A stretch of DNA of 64,000 bases from Virgisporangium aliadipatigenens (lineage in GTDB: Bacteria; Actinomycetota; Actinomycetes; Mycobacteriales; Micromonosporaceae): contig NZ_BOPF01000009.1 of NCBI RefSeq assembly GCF_016863615.1, positions 124,001 through 188,000 of the forward strand, given 5' to 3'. Shown piece after piece: positions 60,590 to 64,000 of this stretch (position 1 is its first letter; every line of letters starts with the position of its first letter). Below the pieces are notes generated by a model. It did not search any database, was not told the DNA's origin, and was given only the letters and a program-made list of their open reading frames with translations. A program made the translations under genes and the position numbers.

Positions 60590-62130
60590 GTGCTCCGATG
60601 CCGTCCACGCGGACCGACGAACCGCTGGTTCGCGTGGACGGTCTCGTCAAGAGCTTCGGTAGTACGCGGGCCGTGCGGGGCGCGTCCTTCAGCATCGCTC
60701 CCGGCGAGATCCACGCGCTGTGCGGCCACAACGGCGCCGGCAAGAGCACGGTCGTGAAGATGCTGTCCGGACAGGAGATCCCGGACGACGGCGAGATCCG
60801 CATCGCGGGTGAGGTGCGCGACCTGCGCAGCAGGCAGGCGGCACAGCGCAGCGGCGTCGCCCTGGTCGACCAGGAACTCAGCGTCGTCCCGGCACTGACG
60901 GTCGCCGAGAACCTCATGCTCGGCGACCTGCGGGTCGGCTGGGTCAACCGACGGCGCTCCTCCGGCCGGCGGTTCCGCACCCTGCTGGACAGCCTCGGCC
61001 TCGGCGACATCGGGCTCGACCGGCGGGTGTCCGAACTGAGCATGGGCGAGCGGCAGCTGATCGAGATCGCGCGCGCCCTCGGCCAGGAGGCGAGACTCGT
61101 CATCCTCGACGAGCCGACGGCCACGCTCAGCGATGTCGAGAGCGACTACGTGTACGCCGCCGTTCGCAACGTCGCGGCGGCCGGTTGTGCCGTCCTGTTC
61201 GTCTCGCACCGGCTCGGTGAGGTACTCGGCCTCTGCCACAACGTCACGGTGATGCGCGACGGCGCCGTCGTGGCGACGACCCCGGTCGCGGAGCTGACGA
61301 TCGACTCGCTCATCGTCCAGATGCTCGGCGAGGCGCCGCACCGGCTCGACCCGCGCTCCGGCGACGACCGCGGCGGCGACGCCGACGTGCTGACCGTGTC
61401 CGGGCTCTCCGTTCCCGGCCGGGTCGACGCCTTCGACATCACGCTGCGCGCCGGCCAGGTGTGTGCCGTGGCCGGGCAGCTGGGCTCCGGCGCCTCCGAC
61501 GTGCTGCGCGCGATCGCGGGCCTCGTCCCGGCGGCCACCGCGGAGGTGAGGGTCGACGGGGTCGCCGTTCGCCCCGGCCATCCGGCCGCGTCGGCCGGCG
61601 CCGGGATCGCGTTCGTGTCGAACGACCGCAAGGCCGAAGGGCTGTTCCTGGACAAGCCGGTGAGCTGGAACCTGCTCGCCACGCGCCTGCCGCACGTCAC
61701 CCGGTTCGGCGTCATCAACCGCCGCCGCTGGACGGCCACGCTGGCCGGACTCGTCGAACTGTGCGGTCTCGACGGCCGGCGGGCCGGGCACAGCGTGGGC
61801 TCGTTGAGCGGCGGCAACCAGCAGAAGGTCTTCGTCGGGCGGTGCCTCGGCCGGGACGACGTTCGCGTCCTGCTGCTCGACGATCCGACCCGGGGTGTCG
61901 ACGTCGGCGGCCGCGCGGCGATCCACGCGCTGCTCCGGGATGCCGCGAGGAGGGGAATGGCGGTGCTGTTCAGTTCGACCGAACTCGAGGAACTGCTGGA
62001 TCTCGCCGACGTCGTGGTCACCATGCACAAGGGCGTGGTCGTGCAGCGGCACGAGGGCGAGACGGCGGGCGCCGTGCTGCTGCGGGAGATGACGCACGGC
62101 GCGGCGACCGTGGCGGAGGTACCCCGGTGA
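60586..62130 (+). CDS. sugar ABC transporter double ATPase (RbsA-like)
   Basis: A 514-residue tandem ATPase from ATG 60586, coupled to the lipoprotein by a 4-base overlap. The first half has Walker A GHNGAGKST, signature LSMGERQLIEIARAL and Walker B VILDEPTA. The second half has the degenerate first loop GQLGSGASDVLRAIAG usual for this family, and its own signature LSGGNQQKVFVGRCLG with VLLLDDPTRGVDVGG. This is the RbsA/XylG/MglA architecture that powers uptake of monosaccharides. The stop overlaps the first permease gene start by four bases (GTGA). Cytoplasmic, membrane-associated. Confidence 0.93.
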   Translation: MSAPMPSTRTDEPLVRVDGLVKSFGSTRAVRGASFSIAPGEIHALCGHNGAGKSTVVKMLSGQEIPDDGEIRIAGEVRDLRSRQAAQRSGVALVDQELSVVPALTVAENLMLGDLRVGWVNRRRSSGRRFRTLLDSLGLGDIGLDRRVSELSMGERQLIEIARALGQEARLVILDEPTATLSDVESDYVYAAVRNVAAAGCAVLFVSHRLGEVLGLCHNVTVMRDGAVVATTPVAELTIDSLIVQMLGEAPHRLDPRSGDDRGGDADVLTVSGLSVPGRVDAFDITLRAGQVCAVAGQLGSGASDVLRAIAGLVPAATAEVRVDGVAVRPGHPAASAGAGIAFVSNDRKAEGLFLDKPVSWNLLATRLPHVTRFGVINRRRWTATLAGLVELCGLDGRRAGHSVGSLSGGNQQKVFVGRCLGRDDVRVLLLDDPTRGVDVGGRAAIHALLRDAARRGMAVLFSSTELEELLDLADVVVTMHKGVVVQRHEGETAGAVLLREMTHGAATVAEVPR

Positions 62131-63113
62131 ACCTTCTGGCCACCCCTTCCCGCCTCGACGCGGAAGCACCGCACCAATCGCGGCGGTCGCGGACCGACGT
62201 CGCCATCACCGCGATCGTGGTCCTCGCCGTGCTCGCCGCGATCGTCATGGGCCTGTCCACCCATCGCTTCGTGACGCTCGCCAACGCCAAGGCGATCCTG
62301 ACGTCGGCCAGCCTGGTCGGCATCGCGGCGCTCGGGCTCACGCTGATCACCATCGGCGGATCGGCGGTCTCGCTCGCCGTGTCGCAGACCGTGGCGGTCG
62401 CCGGCATGGTCTTCCTGTCGGCGCAGTCGCTGGGGCTGCTGCCGGCGTTCGTCATCGCCGTCGTGTGCGGGACCGTCATCACGGGCCTCCAGGGCGCCGT
62501 CGTCGGCTACGCCGCGGCCAACCCGGTGGTCCTCACCATCGCGGCGAGCTTCGCGATCACCGGGGTGGCCACCGGCGTCAGCGGCGGCACGACGGTCTCC
62601 CCCACCGGCACCGGCTACGACGTTCTGAACGCGACACCCGGCGGCGTGGCGCTGAGCGTCTACGTGCTGATCGTGATGGCGCTGGTCGTCGAGTGGGTCC
62701 TGCGCCGGACCGGCTTCGGGCGGTCGCTGTACCTGATCGGCGAGAACCGCCCCGCCGCGCGGGCCGCGGGCCTGCCGGTGGGCCGGACGACCGTGGTGGC
62801 CTGGCTCGCGGCGGGCGCGCTGTTCGCCGTCACCGCGGCGTTCACCGCAGCCTTCAATACCTCGGCGAACGTCAACCTCGGCGGCACGCTCACCTTCGAC
62901 GCGATCGCCGCGGTCCTCGCCGGCGGCACACCGATCTCGGGCGGGCGCGGCTCCGCGCTACGGACGCTCGCCGGCGCGGTGCTGATCGCGGCCGTCTCGG
63001 ACATTCTCCTGCTGCGCGGTTACTCGACCGGCGTCCAGATCATGGTCAAGGGACTCATCGTGCTGTTCGTCGTCGTCATCGTGCACCTGCGCGCGAAGGG
63101 AAGGCAGGCGTGA
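62127..63113 (+). CDS. sugar ABC transporter permease 1 (RbsC-like)
   Basis: A 328-residue permease starting at GTG 62127 inside the ATPase stop. About nine hydrophobic segments, for example VAITAIVVLAVLAAIVMGL near the N-terminus, LVGIAALGLTLITIGGSAVSL and VVLTIAASFAITGVATGVSGG. The RbsC-type loop signature is LYLIGENRPAARAAGLPVGR, which contacts the ATPase, and TPISGGRGSALRTLAGAVLIA follows. Two distinct permeases, here and at 63113, imply a heterodimeric pore, as in some inositol, autoinducer-2 or xylitol-type systems. The substrate is unknown. Confidence 0.92.
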   Translation: MNLLATPSRLDAEAPHQSRRSRTDVAITAIVVLAVLAAIVMGLSTHRFVTLANAKAILTSASLVGIAALGLTLITIGGSAVSLAVSQTVAVAGMVFLSAQSLGLLPAFVIAVVCGTVITGLQGAVVGYAAANPVVLTIAASFAITGVATGVSGGTTVSPTGTGYDVLNATPGGVALSVYVLIVMALVVEWVLRRTGFGRSLYLIGENRPAARAAGLPVGRTTVVAWLAAGALFAVTAAFTAAFNTSANVNLGGTLTFDAIAAVLAGGTPISGGRGSALRTLAGAVLIAAVSDILLLRGYSTGVQIMVKGLIVLFVVVIVHLRAKGRQA

Positions 63114-64000
63114 TGTCCCAGGCGCTCCGACGGCCCGAGACGCTGCTGCCGCTGACGGCGCTGGGCATCACCGTCATCGCGTTCGCACTGATCCCGACGT
63201 ACACCGACTCGGACATCAGCGCGTTCGACGTCTACAACACGTTCCAGATCTTCGCGCGGCTCGGGCCCATCGCGCTCGCCCTGGGGCTGACGATGATCGC
63301 CGGGGAGTTCGACCTCTCCGTGGTGGGGACGTACGCGCTCGGCGGCATGCTGACCGTGCAGGCCGGCCAGGAGAACTTCGCCTACGGACTCCTCGCGGCG
63401 GTGGGCGCCGGAGCGGTCATCGGCCTGGTACAGGGCTGCGTCATCGCCGGCCTGAAGCTGCCCTCCATGCCGGTCACCCTGGCGACCTACATCGCGCTGC
63501 TCGGGCTCACCAGTGCGCTCTCCGGCGGGCTCACGAAGACGTACTCGAACGTGTCGGTGACCCTGTGGGTCGACCAGACGGTGCTGACGTACTTCTCACC
63601 GCGCAGCCTGATCACCCTCGGGCTGTTCGGCATCGCCGCCGTCGTGCTCACGTACACGCGGTGGGGCCGTGAACTCCGGGCGATCGGCGGCGACCGGCGG
63701 GCCAGCCGGGTCGCAGGCGTTCGGGTCGGCCGCCTGGTCGTGGGCACGTTCGTGGCCTCCGGCGTGCTGTCCGCGCTCGGCGGCTCGCTGCTGAGCTTCA
63801 GCCTGGGTTCGGCGAATCCCGATCCGGGCGTGCAGCCGTTGATCGTCGCCACCGCCGCCGCCCTGCTCGGCGGGGTCTCGCTGGCCGGTGGCCGCGGAAA
63901 CACCCTGGGGCTGCTCGGCGGCATCCTGGCGGTCGCGCTGCTCGCGGAGATCGTCACGGTCGCGGCGCTTCCGCTGTACGTCACCCAACTGTTCTACGCC
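63113..64000 (+). CDS. sugar ABC transporter permease 2 (partial, cut by window edge)
   Basis: Open from ATG 63113, which shares one base with the stop of permease 1, to the window end (296 codons, C-terminus missing or nearly so). It reads LLPLTALGITVIAFALIPTY, FQIFARLGPIALALGLTMIAGEFDLSV (a conserved start of the RbsC core), and has the coupling loop RAIGGDRRASRVAGVRVGR followed by GGVSLAGGRGNTLGLLGGIL. This is clearly a paralogue of permease 1. The two together with the ATPase and the lipoprotein make one importer. Later operon genes, perhaps a sugar kinase or dehydrogenase, would lie beyond the edge. Confidence 0.92.
   Translation, partial: MSQALRRPETLLPLTALGITVIAFALIPTYTDSDISAFDVYNTFQIFARLGPIALALGLTMIAGEFDLSVVGTYALGGMLTVQAGQENFAYGLLAAVGAGAVIGLVQGCVIAGLKLPSMPVTLATYIALLGLTSALSGGLTKTYSNVSVTLWVDQTVLTYFSPRSLITLGLFGIAAVVLTYTRWGRELRAIGGDRRASRVAGVRVGRLVVGTFVASGVLSALGGSLLSFSLGSANPDPGVQPLIVATAAALLGGVSLAGGRGNTLGLLGGILAVALLAEIVTVAALPLYVTQLFYA

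Overview
The window is 64 kb of very GC-rich DNA with dense, short-spaced genes, many GTG starts and strong third-codon-position GC. SARP/AfsR-type and LAL (large ATP-binding LuxR) regulators, a MASE1-SpoIIE phosphatase, WYL and MmyB-like regulators and DUF1990 and DUF4132 proteins point to a filamentous or soil actinomycete. Micromonosporales or a relative is my guess, not proven. I see no rRNA, tRNA, CRISPR array, transposase or phage gene.

Layout. 0-7.7 kb: an AraC/GlxA regulator cut by the left edge, two zinc-free medium-chain reductases, a LAL regulator, a membrane-anchored multicopper oxidase and an N-terminally truncated inositol-monophosphatase relic. 7.7-13.3 kb (minus): a partner-switching signalling set (anti-sigma ATPase, STAS antagonist, MASE1-GAF-SpoIIE phosphatase) and an MMPL exporter, followed by two decayed relics (an NTF2-like 49-codon ORF and a deazaflavin-type reductase). 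13.7-16.6 kb: ABM monooxygenase, metallo-beta-lactamase-fold hydrolase and two TetR regulators with clear palindromic operators. 16.6-22.8 kb: the most interesting locus. A 40-residue peptide with eight cysteines (absent from ordinary gene calls because of its size) heads an apparent operon of MauE-like membrane redox protein, TlpA-like thioredoxin and ABC exporter, and is divergent from a 948-residue SARP regulator. I read this as a secreted disulfide-rich peptide system.

22.9-30.7 kb: small metabolic genes with their own regulators (TetR and alpha/beta hydrolase; glyoxalase-fold protein and WYL regulator; SDR, amidohydrolase and XRE regulator), with good operators and one textbook bidirectional terminator. 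30.7-48.6 kb: proteins of unknown function, several carrying frameshifts or an in-frame stop, around a 1,640-residue kinase-ATPase-GAF-GGDEF fusion and a GH3 beta-glucosidase, then a DUF4132 protein, a PQQ-like propeller membrane protein and a YdjM-type membrane hydrolase. 48.8-57.5 kb: peroxiredoxin with an ECF sigma factor, a hybrid histidine kinase with a single-domain response regulator, DUF1990, a flavoprotein and a second LAL-type regulator. 57.5-64 kb: a GAF-CdaR/PucR-type regulator divergent from a simple-sugar ABC transporter operon (lipoprotein, RbsA-like double ATPase, two permeases) that runs off the right edge.

The theme is regulation: nearly every small operon is paired with an adjacent divergent regulator, and inverted repeats in the shared promoter gaps fit autoregulation. 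Four separate coding lesions between 30.7 and 47.3 kb suggest either local gene decay or uncorrected base errors.
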